The notes beneath the pieces were generated by a model. That model was not told the DNA's origin. It made no database searches and saw only the letters and a program-made list of their open reading frames with translations. The translations under genes were made by a program, and so were the position numbers. Below, piece after piece: positions 1-9,578 of a stretch of 64,000 nt of DNA. The DNA is from Verpa conica (lineage: Eukaryota > Ascomycota > Pezizomycetes > Pezizales > Morchellaceae), in assembly GCA_033030425.1 (NCBI GenBank), contig JAUFSD010000007.1:62001-126000 (forward strand), read 5' to 3'. Position 1 is the stretch's first letter; each line of letters begins with the position of its first letter.

Positions 1-153
1 ACCGGTCGCACAGACAGCAGGAGACACAAGTACTCCGTAAATAGACGTTTACCAGATTATTTCACGACAGCCTTGCGAAAAGCGAGGAGTACTAGAAATC
101 AAGCAATCATCAAGCTTCTGGAAGATGCAGAACCGAAATTCGTGGATCTCTAG
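1..153 (+). CDS. C-terminal fragment, probable ankyrin-repeat protein (cut by window edge)
   Basis: Frame 1 is open from the first base to a TAG at 151-153, giving 50 codons. The end reads TALRKARSTRNQAIIKLLED and resembles the last helix pair of an ankyrin repeat (TAL...A...AIIKLLE). The start and most of the protein lie outside the window, so the gene cannot be named. The assignment rests on a short match to the ankyrin consensus and on the abundance of ankyrin genes in the window. The open frame could also be chance. Confidence 0.4.
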   Translation, partial: TGRTDSRRHKYSVNRRLPDYFTTALRKARSTRNQAIIKLLEDAEPKFVDL

Positions 154-1052
154 GTGCACCAAGTCAGGTGAGTCCTGCAAAGAACCTCGTAGTTTTATAA
201 TTTGCTAAATTATTACCAGTTTTTCTACCTCAATGCCATTCGTCAGAATTTTCTTTTACGGCATTTCTACCGTTTACTAGGTTATAGATTACTACATGGA
301 AATTTAAAGAAAAAACTACCCGTTTGCCTGTGGTGGTTGCGGTGGGTTTACCGCACAGAGCTTTTTGTAATACATCTAGTCCTGTTTCTTCGGCTGTCTT
401 TTCCTATTTCACCTCCCCCTCAGATACTTACGATTTTATCGAGATTTTCCCTTACAGAATGTGAATACTCTCCATCGGTTTGTCTTATCGGTTACTATTT
501 CAGAGATCTCTGTTTTGTCTTTTTTTATATCTTGTTTATATGATTATATAGCGATACTTTTATTATTTCATTATTCATTAATTTCTGTTCACGGAAAGTT
601 CTATTAACAAAACTTAAAGATATATGCATAAAGAACACCTAGATAAAGCTGAGTTCAATCTAACAGAATATATCTCCCAGTATTAATATCATGGTGGGGA
701 CCCGGGTCAGCGCAACCACTCGGTTTCCTATGGGACAACAATTAGTTTTTTTTTTTTTTTTTTTGTTTCAAGTGATTTTATTATTCTGGGTACAAAATCT
801 GGTATGCAGTATAAACTATGACCTAAAAAGAACCCTTCCCCTTCCTAAAAATAAAACATGTCCTCTTTCAGAATTCCAAACTTAACGTAAATTTTACACA
901 GGAAACAGGAAAAAAAAAATTTGACAAAAACAATGTACTGCTCATTTATATCTTCCTTCCTTCTGACTTGCTGTCTTGGTGCCGTTATACACGGGCTTGA
1001 TAGGTTTGCTGGCTCCTTATGATTCAGAGAGAGTAAAAGAGGTGAGGGAGAA
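154..1052. other. Intergenic, AT-rich
   Basis: No ORF here looks coding. A long T tract lies near 750-768. Just before the first LTR the plus strand is purine-rich (about 1024-1052). No promoter or RNA gene could be supported. Confidence 0.6.
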
Positions 1053-2318
1053 CGTAGTGTAACGGGGGCACTCCCAGGGGAGTACTGCCGTACCAAAAAA
1101 ACCAACAACCTCCCTTTCTGACGAGAAGCTTCAGCAGCGAGGCTTAGAACCGCTCGTCAACACGGAAGGTCGACAGTCCCTAGGCAAAACAGGAATAAGG
1201 ATTTAATGGATAGATAACTAAAGACTTTAAAAGGCTCTGCTTCCCAGGGGAAGACAAACGTCTTTAGCAAAGAGTATGAGGGTCTCTGAACAACGGTTGT
1301 TCGTTGACTAGCAAGAATGATTGTCCTGGGGGAAGGACGGGTTTAAGCTATGATTTTGATTACGAGCAGGCTGCCAAGAAGCGGGGGAACAATTCCTCCG
1401 CGCTTGGAAATCAACTGAGTCTAGAGCGCCCCTAAGAACTAGCGGGGTCGGTAGACTAGCGACTAAAAAGCGTTGGTTACTAAAAGCTCTGTAACTATTG
1501 CTAAAATGGTCCGATTTCAAATCCGATTGCACCTATGGATTCGCAGCACTGTCCCCCATATACCCTCCGAGTTTGGTTCGGTTGGACGAATTTTCCTGAC
1601 GGTTTTGGGGTTATTTTTGGGGTCCAAAACTTGTCTTTTTGTTAGGGAATCAGCAACTCAGGGGGGCCCCCTCTGCAAACGGCGGGTGGCACAGTGGGAG
1701 GCCTCGGGGGTGTTAGAAAACACAGAGTCCCCTAGGTAGGGTAACCCACTGGTGATTCCTGCCGTTGCTTAGATTCCTTTCCCACGTTCCTAGTCCAACC
1801 TGGGGTCGTGGCGGAGAGGTAATCTTGATCCATAAGGACCTTAGGGCGACGCACAAGGCCTAGCCCCCTATGGTTCGATTCGTGACGCCGCCAGGTTAAT
1901 TATTTATTTTGCTGGCGGCCCTAACTACTAAGCGTAGCTTTGCTCTCGTTTCATGGCTCTCGGCCTCCCATAAGATTGGCCATCAGCGAAGCTGTTATTA
2001 TTCCTCCTAGAGGAACAGGAGCTTAACTCTGTTCATGGAGGTAACTGCTTCAGTCTCATTGCACTAGTATCTCCCGTAGCTATAAGCCACAGACGCATTA
2101 CTCTGGTCTCTGTCGCATACCGACGACGGTGAGCTTCGCTCCGTCCTAGGAGCTCGCCAGCTCGCTTAGGGTTCGGACTATCATAGTAATGACTTTCCTT
2201 AGTATCTATTGACTGGAATGGGATAGCTAGTCCTATGCCTCAAGGGAGATCCTTAGGTGTCTCTATATGGAGAGGTACTTGAGACTAGTCATGTCGATGG
2301 TTAAATCGTCACACGTAG
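1053..2318 (+). mobile_element. Solo LTR 1 of an LTR retrotransposon, with 5-bp TSD CGTAG
   Basis: The element runs 1058-2313 (1256 bp), starting TGTAACG and ending CGTCACA, which gives the TG...CA ends and short terminal inverted repeat of an LTR. The pentamer CGTAG occurs immediately before (1053-1057) and after (2314-2318), a perfect target-site duplication for this LTR alone. No gag-pol lies next to it, so it is a solo LTR. The Ty3/gypsy type is inferred from the 5-bp duplication and the TGTAAC start. The LTR at 2882-4130 is the same sequence in reverse orientation, about 98-99% identical by eye. Differences are mostly transitions plus a 7-bp insertion here near 2245. Transcription orientation is not established. 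Confidence 0.88.
1802..1890 (+). other. tRNA-like segment with pol III A and B boxes inside LTR 1
   Basis: An A-box match (TGGCGGAGAGG, near 1809) and an exact B-box match (GTTCGATTC, near 1873) sit at the spacing of a class II tRNA. GGGGTCG at 1802 can pair with TGACGCC near 1883 in six of seven positions, followed by G and a genomic CCA. The T stem does not pair properly and I cannot place an anticodon. This is therefore a tRNA-derived or degenerate sequence, not a functional tRNA gene. The same 89 nt occur inverted at 3298-3386 in LTR 2. Confidence 0.45.
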
Positions 2319-2876
2319 TGGAGGGAGATAGCACTGGTGACGGGAGTGCTTTTTTGGGAAAATTTATCTTGTTTTGGACAATGAAGGTCCCGACGAGTAG
2401 TGAAAGTGTTTCGGAGCTCCAAATTTCGTCAAGGGAGCTAACATTGGGCAGAAGAGAGTTTCTGGATGTGGTAAGGCAAGGGCAGTGCAGGAGTACTTTC
2501 ACGGAATGATCAGGGACGCCAGGATGAGTCTTGCCATGACTCGTACAAAGGAGGAAGGTAGGGTAACAGGTGTTACGGATGGGAACAAGGGCATTGTACA
2601 AAGCGGGGTTTTGGGTATAAAAAGGGGAGCGTTGCTCCCTCTCTGTAATAGTTCTTCTTCTTTCTTTACGCAACGTCTCTTCAGTTAGATTCAATAGAAG
2701 CTTTCTCTTTTCGCTGCCTCTCTACCATTACATCGCCACGCGATCGCTGAATCCACTGTAACTACATCACAAACTCTTGGTATTTTGCTTGCAACGGATA
2801 GTTGCCTTGCCATTAAGTTAGTTGTGTCCTGTGGTTACGTTGTCCCCACGCTGTCCCCCTTGAAAATCAAGCGGTG
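2319..2876 (+). other. Host sequence between the two solo LTRs, with a TATA-type promoter
   Basis: This ~560-bp stretch separates the two LTRs and is not repeated in them. It holds a strong TATA box followed by a pyrimidine-rich stretch near 2650. No ORF looks real. It is presumably the original target DNA and perhaps a promoter whose gene was displaced by the second LTR insertion. It could also be part of another, unrecognised element. Confidence 0.5.
2616..2624 (+). promoter_or_regulatory. TATA box (TATAAAAAG) between the LTRs
   Basis: The sequence GGGTATAAAAAGGGG is a near-consensus TATA element in a GC-rich setting, followed about 30-40 bp downstream by a pyrimidine-rich run that could hold a start site. 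Rightward transcription would run into LTR 2 at 2882. No coding sequence follows in that direction. Confidence 0.45.
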
Positions 2877-4135
2877 GTGGGTGTGACGATTTAACCATCG
2901 ACATGACTAGTCTCAAGTACCTCTCCATATAGAGACACCTAAGGTTGAAGCATAGGACTAGCTATCCCATTCCAGTCAATAGATACTAAGGAAAGTCATT
3001 ACTATGATAGCCCGATCCCTAAGCGAGCTGGCGAGCTCCTAGGACGGAGCGAAGCTCACCGTCGTCGGTATGCGACAGAGACCAGAGTAATGCGTCTGTG
3101 GCTTATAGCTACGGGAGATACTAGTGCAATGAGACTGAAGCAGTTACCTCCATGAACAGAGTTAAGCTCCTGTTCCTCTAGGAGGAATAATAACAGCTTC
3201 GCTGATGGCCAATCTTATGGGAGGCCGAGAGCCATGAAACGAGAGCAAAGCTACGCTTAGTAGTTAGGGCCGCCAGCAAAATAGATAATTAACCTGGCGG
3301 CGTCACGAATCGAACCATAGGGGGCTAGGCCTTGTGCGTCGCCCTAAGGTCCTTATGGATCAAGATTACCTCTCCGCCACGACCCCAGGTTGGACTAGGA
3401 ACGTGGGAAAGGAATCTAAGCAACGGCAGGAATCACCAGTGGGTTACCCTACCTAGGGGACTCTGTGTTTCTAACACCCCCGAGGCGCCCCACTGTGCCA
3501 CCCGCCGTTTGCAGAGGGGGCCCCCCTGAGTTGCTGATTCCCTAACAAAAAGACAAGTTTTGGACCCCAAAAATAACCCCAAAACCGTCAGGAAAATTCG
3601 TCCAACCAAACCAAACTCGGAGGGTATATGGGGGACAGTGCTGCGAATCCATAGGTGCAATCGGATTTGAAATCGGACCATTTTAGCAATAGTTACAGAG
3701 CTTTTAGTAACCAACGCTTTTTAGTCGCTAAGTCTATCGACCCCGCTAGTTCTTAGGGGCGCTCTAGACTCAGTTGATTTCCAAGCACGGAGGAATTGTT
3801 CCCCCGCTTCTTGGCAGCCTGCTCGCAATCAAAATCATAGCTTAAACCCGTCCTTCCCCCAGGACAATCATTCTTGCTAGTCAACGAACAACCGTTGTTC
3901 AGAGACCCTCATACTCTTTGCTAAAGACGTTTGTCTTCCCCTGGGAAGCAGAGCCTTTTAAAGTCTTTAGTTATCTATCCATTAAATCCTTATTCCTGTT
4001 TTGCCTAGGGACTGTCGACCTTCCGTGTTGACGAGCGGTTCTAAGCCTCGCTGCTGAAGCTTCTCGTCAGAAAGGGAGGTTGTTGGTTTTTTTGGTACGG
4101 CAGTACTCCCCTGGGAGTGCCCCCGTTACAGTGGG
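2877..4135 (-). mobile_element. Solo LTR 2, inverted relative to LTR 1, with 5-bp TSD GTGGG
   Basis: The element runs 2882-4130 (1249 bp), TGTGACG...CGTTACA on the plus strand, and is the reverse complement of LTR 1. GTGGG lies at 2877-2881 and again at 4131-4135, a perfect duplication different from that of LTR 1. The two LTRs are therefore separate insertions of the same family, not arms of one fold-back transposon. Each LTR has a short ORF (88 codons at 1473-1739, 93 codons at 3433-3714). These share their first part but diverge after a one-base indel, so coding function is unlikely. The tRNA-like segment is repeated at 3298-3386. Confidence 0.88.
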
Positions 4136-4161
4136 TATGAGATTCGGACTTGAGCATTCAT

Positions 4162-4608
4162 TCAATCCCTAGCTGAAGTACTTACAAGTTCGATCATCTG
4201 CATTGTTTGTTCTTCCAAATATGACATCTCTTTCTCACATACGTTCTCAATAACACTGATTTTCTCTGACAATTCCGTGATCGCACTAGGCTCATCATTC
4301 TGTACACTGCTAGCCACAGGCGATGCCGCATTTACATCATCCCCATTCGACCTGAGTTTCTCCTTTCGCACATCACCCCCCGCCACTGGAGATACCAAAT
4401 CCCCAGTCTTCCATTCACCCTTCTTTAGATTAACTTTCTTCCCTTCATTGCCGTAACCGGAGTCTACCAGTTCAGAGTACAGGATATCAGACGTTTTAAA
4501 AGTATTGAGTAGATCCTTTGCTTTGGATATATGGCATTGCAACTCCGTACGAAGCTTACTCCATTCCCGACTGTCTGTGGCGGGGCGGTTGGGATGGTAC
4601 GGTGAAGC
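4162..4608 (-). CDS. Unrecognised exon with C-terminal acidic/coiled-coil-like end
   Basis: The minus strand is open from a TAG at 4609-4611 down to a TGA-type end at 4162, about 148 codons. There is no ATG near its start. CCTAG just upstream would serve as a splice acceptor, so this reads as a 3' exon. The translation is hydrophilic (SREWSKLRTELQCHISKAKD near the start) and ends in a segment with a heptad-like pattern. It may belong with the coding pieces at 5300-6077 on the same strand, but that would need an intron of ~700-800 bp, much longer than others here. No family recognised. Confidence 0.35.
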   Translation of the reverse strand, partial: ASPYHPNRPATDSREWSKLRTELQCHISKAKDLLNTFKTSDILYSELVDSGYGNEGKKVNLKKGEWKTGDLVSPVAGGDVRKEKLRSNGDDVNAASPVASSVQNDEPSAITELSEKISVIENVCEKEMSYLEEQTMQMIELVSTSARD

Positions 4609-4611
4609 CTA

Positions 4612-5299
4612 GGCAACGGGACGGTGACGGCGACTAAGACGGCGACAATGAACGGTGTTACGACAAAAGTTATTACAAGTGAAAAACTCTGTAATATTTC
4701 TTTACTAGATGATATAAACAAGACGTTGCGTGCCCAAGAAAATCCTCGGGGCGAGGCCCCTCCTTATACGTTTCTCCTCTTTTCCTGCCTACAAAATAAC
4801 TTTTACACCAAGAAAACTTTTCACTCCGATTCCAAAATCCCCCACTGTTTCTGTTGGATATGTCATATCCAACAGAAAGGTATCTTTCCCATACAAACCG
4901 CATACAAAGTGTACAAGAGGACTTTGGGGGCATCCGACAACGTTACGTAAAATCCAAAACTAACAAAATGGGCCGTCGGCCCGAAAAACCTTATTGACAA
5001 ATACGTTTATCGTTATCAACCTCGGGTGCGCAAACACAAGCCTTCCCGCGCCTATTATTGCCTGTATGTAGAAACGTCCCCTCCGCGCGCACTTAATCGA
5101 CTCGATCGTCTAGTGGGGGCGAGGTCGAAGGTGACCCTCTTGCGGAGGTGTGATCCGGTTTTGGCTTTGTTTCGTGTGACGGTGGCGTGGGTATCCTTGG
5201 AGCTGCCCGCGACACTGTCCTCTAAAAGGCACTGGGTGAGGTATGGCTCTTTCCCATGATTCCTTAATTGGGCCTCCCGCTATAGTTTTTGGAGGTGTG
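4612..5299. other. Non-coding gap with a 31-bp palindrome
   Basis: No ORF here looks real. It contains a GACGGC-rich stretch near 4615-4650 and the near-perfect palindrome at 4848-4878. Base composition becomes more GC-rich from about 5020 to 5290. It could be a long intron of the surrounding minus-strand pieces or intergenic DNA. Confidence 0.4.
4848..4878. repeat. Palindrome, 15-bp arms with a single-base centre
   Basis: TTTCTGTTGGATATG (4848-4862) is followed by T and then by its exact reverse complement (4864-4878). Such a structure could extrude a cruciform or bind a dimeric protein, but no terminator, gene end or transposon boundary was found with it. Confidence 0.85.
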
Positions 5300-6077
5300 T
5301 TAGCAAGATGGGGGATAGGAACCGAGAAGAAGATTACTAATCCGCAGCCAAGGGATACCCACTACAGTAGCAAGATGTTTTCTGATCATTTCAAATAGTT
5401 CCAACCAACTCTTATGAATGTCGTCAAGAAATATTTTGAAAAACTCAGCCCCATGACGGGGGATCGAAAGATACTTCATCCGTAGTGTGCCCCTATATTT
5501 AAGTGATCGAAAAACCGGGGCTCCGGAGTCATTGCTATTCTTGTGCAGTTCTATCATTATCCAAGAAATTTCTAATTTTTTTACTTCCATCTGGAATGGC
5601 TTTGGTAGTTGTTGGTCAAGTGGAATATCTAGGGTCGCTTCAAGTCCTAGCTGTTTTTCTGGTTTCATTTCACTGCCCGAAGTCACTATAACTGGACTAT
5701 GGGTAAAAATATTGAAGCATACGTAGCTAACCAACATTACTAATGCGATTCTCCGTCAGTTGGTCTAAGTGGGCCAATAATACAGGTAACTGGGCCAGAA
5801 TAAGGAACTGACCATCTGCGGGCTTCAAAGATCGTGCTTCTGCGTTTGTGGGAATTCCCTTTTGGAATTTTGGGGAATATCCAGGTGTAGCATCACGCAT
5901 ATCTCCAAATGTTAACCAAGCCCATACTACTGTGGCTGCACTTTGGTCAGAGTCAGGAATTTTAAACAATAGGCTAAGAGTATATACGAAGAGGGATATA
6001 ACTGAAGAACAAACTTGATTGATACCTAAAGAAAGACGCAGGAGAAGCCTGCTTATATAGTTACAAATCCGCTAACA
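5300..6077 (-). CDS. Hypothetical protein, two exons
   Basis: A clean gene model is possible: exon 1 from ATG 6077 to 5741, a 55-bp intron at 5686-5740 (GTAATG...TTATAG), then exon 2 from 5685 to a stop at 5300. Splicing joins ...DQLTENRI to MTSGSEMKPEKQ in frame and gives about 240 aa. The N-terminal ~45 residues are fairly hydrophobic; exon 2 is rich in aromatic and charged residues (EFFKIFLDDIHKSWLELFEM). It loosely recalls N-terminal helical domains of fungal STAND proteins, but I cannot assign a family. The true 3' end may differ if exon 2 splices on to 4162-4608. Confidence 0.45.
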
Positions 6078-6369
6078 TAGAAAACATTCCGTAATCCCAA
6101 TACAAAGTAAAAGCCAATCCGTTACCACACAATTCTTCCGATGCTCGGATAGAATTTCCTTCCGTCGGTTATACTATTCCCCCGCCTGGTTACCCTGCCG
6201 GACCATCCGGGATTCTATTCCTCCGGTGTTGCCACACCCCGCATTCGCCACACTTAACTTCACAGAGTGTCACTCATTCCAACAAGGAAAACTGTAGTTC
6301 CTGAGGTAGACTCGGGGGTCCACAAAGGAGCTCGAGTTTTTGTGAGAATTTCCTTGACCGAGAGTTGAA

Positions 6370-8877
6370 CTATAATAATATTTGAGATACTAAGCGTACT
6401 GGTGGCTGAAAGAAGAGGACTACAGTAAATATATACCTAAATAAATGAATCGATGGTACAGCCATACCCCACTCACTCAAGTCATGTATTTCCGTACTAC
6501 AAGGATCAATTTGTTTGACAAATCTACTCGGAATTTGGCCCTTTTGCAGAATTATTGTACTATGGTTATCGGTAGTACTACCGGTCCGCAGTAGGTCACT
6601 CAGTTTTGCCACCTCTAGATCGTTGGTACTAGCACCTTCTTGAATCAAAAAATCCAATATATCGCGAAACCCTTTTTCAAGTGCAATCCGCAACGGCGTT
6701 TTACCCGAGTTGTTCTTAATGTCCATATCGACGCGCTTTTTCTTTATGAGATACCTTGCAACTGACTTTTGGTTCTCTGCTACGGCGATATGAAGGGGTG
6801 TTGATCCAAAGTGGTCTTTTGCATGAGCATTCAGCCCATTAAGCCCTAGGAGCATAATGACTCCAGAAACATCTCCAGTCTTGCATGCCTCATGTAAAAT
6901 TGTTTGACCGGAGTGATTTTGTTTGTTCACGTTGACACCAGCACCTATAAGTAACTTCAACACCTCTTCATGCCAGCCACCTGCTGCTGCTCGCAGTGCC
7001 GTTTTCCCACCCCGGATTGCTGGTGATGCGTTGATATTTGCCTTGTGATCGATTAGAAATGCCACTACATCCTCATGGCCCCCTTCTGCCGCTGCCTGCA
7101 ATGCCGTTCTCCCAAAATTTTCTCCCGGTAGAGCGTTCACGTCAGCTCCTTTATTTACCAGTAATGCTACCACCTCCTTGTGCCCTCCCTCTGCCGCTGC
7201 CTGCAACGCTGTTCTCGCGAAATATCCGAACTTCTCATATTTAGACCACCGATCCGGTAATTTTGGTAGCTGATCGCCATAATTGGTAAAGCCTGTCGAT
7301 TTCGGTTTCCGAGTAAAGTACTTTGCAAGTGGTGGTAGACACCGGGCTGTCATATCTGCCCCAAATCTTAGCAACCGATCTACTGTTTCATAATCCCCTT
7401 GCCCAGCTGCTAATATCAGTCTATCATCATTCGTAAGTCCCATTCCTTCTTCGTTTTCTGACGCGTCGGCAGCTATAAGTAGTAGCAGTACATCGGCATG
7501 TAACCCCTCTAGTGCTGCCTGCAACGCAGTTCTCCCATTTCGTTTTGCTCGAGGTGCATCGACATTAGCTTTTTCACTTATTAGTAACTTGACCATGCTT
7601 GTATACCCGCCTTCTGCTGCGGCTTGCAAGGCCGTCCTCCCTGATTCATCCGCTGGTGGGGCATTTATATCAGCTCCAGCATCAAGTAGCAACTTTACTA
7701 CTTCTTCATGCCCGCCATCTGCCGCTGCTTGCAACGCCGTTCTTGCAAATGACCGCTTCTCCGCCTCCATGTACCACCCATCTGATAACACCTCTAGCAT
7801 ATCCGCACTTTTTGCAATGGGCCGTACCTCAGCTCTACCGTTATTGAAACTTTCATAGGGGGGACTTCGAGCGGTGACGTCGGCGCCCTCAGCTAAAAGC
7901 TGCCTAACTACCGCCCTGTCTCCCCTTTGTGCAGCGAGTATTAGTCTATCGTTTAGCGTGGATTCCATGTCCTCTTCATTCTCAGACGCATTAGCACGTT
8001 TGAGCAACTCTAATATATCGGCATGCGAGCCCTCTACTGCTGCCTGTAATGCGGTTCTCCCGTTCCGTTTCGCTCGAGGTGCATCAACATTGGCTCCTGC
8101 ACGTATCAGTAACTTTACCATTGCTATATACCCACCTTCTACCGCAGCCTGCAAGGCCGTTCTTCCCGACTCATCTGCTGGTGAAGCATTCACATTAGCG
8201 CCAGCACTAAGTAATAATTTCACAATTTTTTCATTCCCGCCATCTACCGCGGCCTGCAACGCTGTTCTCCCATTGTTTTCCGCCGGTGGTGCATTGATAC
8301 TGGCCTTTTCTAGTATCAGCAATACCACCACCTTTCCATGCCCACCCTCTGCTGCTGCTTGCAGGGCCGTCCTGCCATAAAGTTGTCCCGGGGCTTCATT
8401 GACATTGGCCCCTGCCTTTATTAGTAACGCCGCCACATACTCATGCCCACCTCCTGCCGCTGCCTGCAAAGCCGTTCTCCCAAAGCACCCCGCGGGCGGT
8501 GCATTGACATCGGCCTTGGCATCTAGAAGCAATCTCACCACATCCTCGTGTCCTCCTCCTGCCGCCGCCTGTAACGCCGTTTTTGACAAGTCTGATGATA
8601 AAAGTTTTTCAGACATGTTGTTTATGAGCACGTCCATGTAACCGTCATCAGAGACGTTTATCACTTCCGCTTTGCCGTTATTCAATACCCCGAGTGGTGG
8701 GGGGCAACGCGTATTGACGTTTGCCCCTTCGCGTAGTAACCTACTAACAGCTGCATGGTCCCCTCTCCCGGCTGCCAATACTAGCTTTGCATCCTTCATT
8801 GAGGGCTCGTTGTTCCGTGGTGTAGTTCTAGTTAAAGATATCGACCCCCGGTGGATAGAGCCTGGTGGTGGGTCCAT
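6370..8877 (-). CDS. Ankyrin-repeat protein, 835 aa, three super-modules
   Basis: A single long frame from ATG 8877. The body is ankyrin repeats of the type GRTALQAAAEGGH..VVKLLL.AGADVNA. The repeats fall into three super-modules, each starting with a (D)(R/K)L.LAAG.GD..V.RLL..GA repeat followed by a ~40-residue non-ankyrin insert. Modules start near residues 29, 310 and 485. The end is hydrophobic (FRYIFTVVLFFQPPVRLV). A 54-bp in-frame stretch there (GTACCA...TTTCAG, about 6408-6461) looks like an optional intron and would remove much of that tail. Ankyrin repeats are protein-binding scaffolds; no enzymatic domain is present, so the partner is unknown. The neighbouring regions are non-coding. 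Confidence 0.85.
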   Translation of the reverse strand: MDPPPGSIHRGSISLTRTTPRNNEPSMKDAKLVLAAGRGDHAAVSRLLREGANVNTRCPPPLGVLNNGKAEVINVSDDGYMDVLINNMSEKLLSSDLSKTALQAAAGGGHEDVVRLLLDAKADVNAPPAGCFGRTALQAAAGGGHEYVAALLIKAGANVNEAPGQLYGRTALQAAAEGGHGKVVVLLILEKASINAPPAENNGRTALQAAVDGGNEKIVKLLLSAGANVNASPADESGRTALQAAVEGGYIAMVKLLIRAGANVDAPRAKRNGRTALQAAVEGSHADILELLKRANASENEEDMESTLNDRLILAAQRGDRAVVRQLLAEGADVTARSPPYESFNNGRAEVRPIAKSADMLEVLSDGWYMEAEKRSFARTALQAAADGGHEEVVKLLLDAGADINAPPADESGRTALQAAAEGGYTSMVKLLISEKANVDAPRAKRNGRTALQAALEGLHADVLLLLIAADASENEEGMGLTNDDRLILAAGQGDYETVDRLLRFGADMTARCLPPLAKYFTRKPKSTGFTNYGDQLPKLPDRWSKYEKFGYFARTALQAAAEGGHKEVVALLVNKGADVNALPGENFGRTALQAAAEGGHEDVVAFLIDHKANINASPAIRGGKTALRAAAGGWHEEVLKLLIGAGVNVNKQNHSGQTILHEACKTGDVSGVIMLLGLNGLNAHAKDHFGSTPLHIAVAENQKSVARYLIKKKRVDMDIKNNSGKTPLRIALEKGFRDILDFLIQEGASTNDLEVAKLSDLLRTGSTTDNHSTIILQKGQIPSRFVKQIDPCSTEIHDLSEWGMAVPSIHLFRYIFTVVLFFQPPVRLVSQILL

Positions 8878-9578
8878 TCTCTAAACCTAACCTAGGTGGT
8901 CCGTTGTTGCGGGATTAGAGCCAGAGCCAGGACTACCGAACCCGAGCCCCCGAGTAGCTTAGGACAGTATAGTCCGGTGATTCGGTGGTAGAAGGCTGAT
9001 GATTAGTTTACCGGAAAGACTTACAGCGAAGCTAGACTAAATCTCTCGGTTAGTATTGAGATTCCCAGAGGTTATATATTGTGTAAGGTTACATGTTTCT
9101 TGTTTCCAAATATCATAGAGAGAGTGTAAAGATAGAGCTGTAAGTGACTTTGATTATTTGGCGGGATAAAAAACTGTCGTCCTCCCTGGTGGGGGGACAT
9201 ATGGCAGTCTACCCGGTTGAGGCTCAGATCTGTCGGTGTAACATGGGGGCGGGTAATACATGTGGGTTAGGGTTCCTCGGCACAGCCCGGTAGCCGAGTG
9301 ACAGCCTATGAAGCCATGGTATCACACTGTCGGTTTCAACACGAAATACCCCCAAGAGCCCCTTCAGTGTTCTTTCATAGGAGACACTTATCATGGTCGT
9401 TGAGTATATGACACGTACACATGTTTGCTTTGGGAGTCAAGTACGTAATCCGGAATCATCTCTCCTCCCCCCTCCCCTCCTCCCCCTCCTCCCCCTCCTC
9501 CTTCTCTTCCCCCTCCTATCACCTATTCCATTCCATCATCTATTGCTATAATTAATAACCTCTTATCAAATTCCAATC
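8878..9578. other. Divergent intergenic promoter region
   Basis: This separates the minus-strand ankyrin gene from the plus-strand ZZ gene and must contain both promoters. The only clear element is a pure pyrimidine tract just upstream of the ZZ start. The rest shows no ORF or repeat. Confidence 0.6.
9459..9517 (+). promoter_or_regulatory. C/T-rich promoter tract upstream of the ZZ gene
   Basis: About 59 consecutive pyrimidines built from CCT and CCCCCT units lie ~60-120 bp before the ATG at 9579. Pyrimidine tracts are common core-promoter elements in filamentous fungi near transcription starts. Position and strand fit that role for the downstream gene. Confidence 0.5.

Noticed and set aside
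1473..3714. 88- and 93-codon ORFs inside the two LTRs as genes
   Set aside because: Their C-termini differ because of a one-base indel and they lie within LTR sequence; no codon-level conservation is visible.
1058..4130. Single fold-back transposon with 1.25-kb terminal inverted repeats
   Set aside because: Each arm has its own different 5-bp duplication on both sides, and the outer flanks (CGTAG and GTGGG) do not match each other, so it is two LTR insertions.
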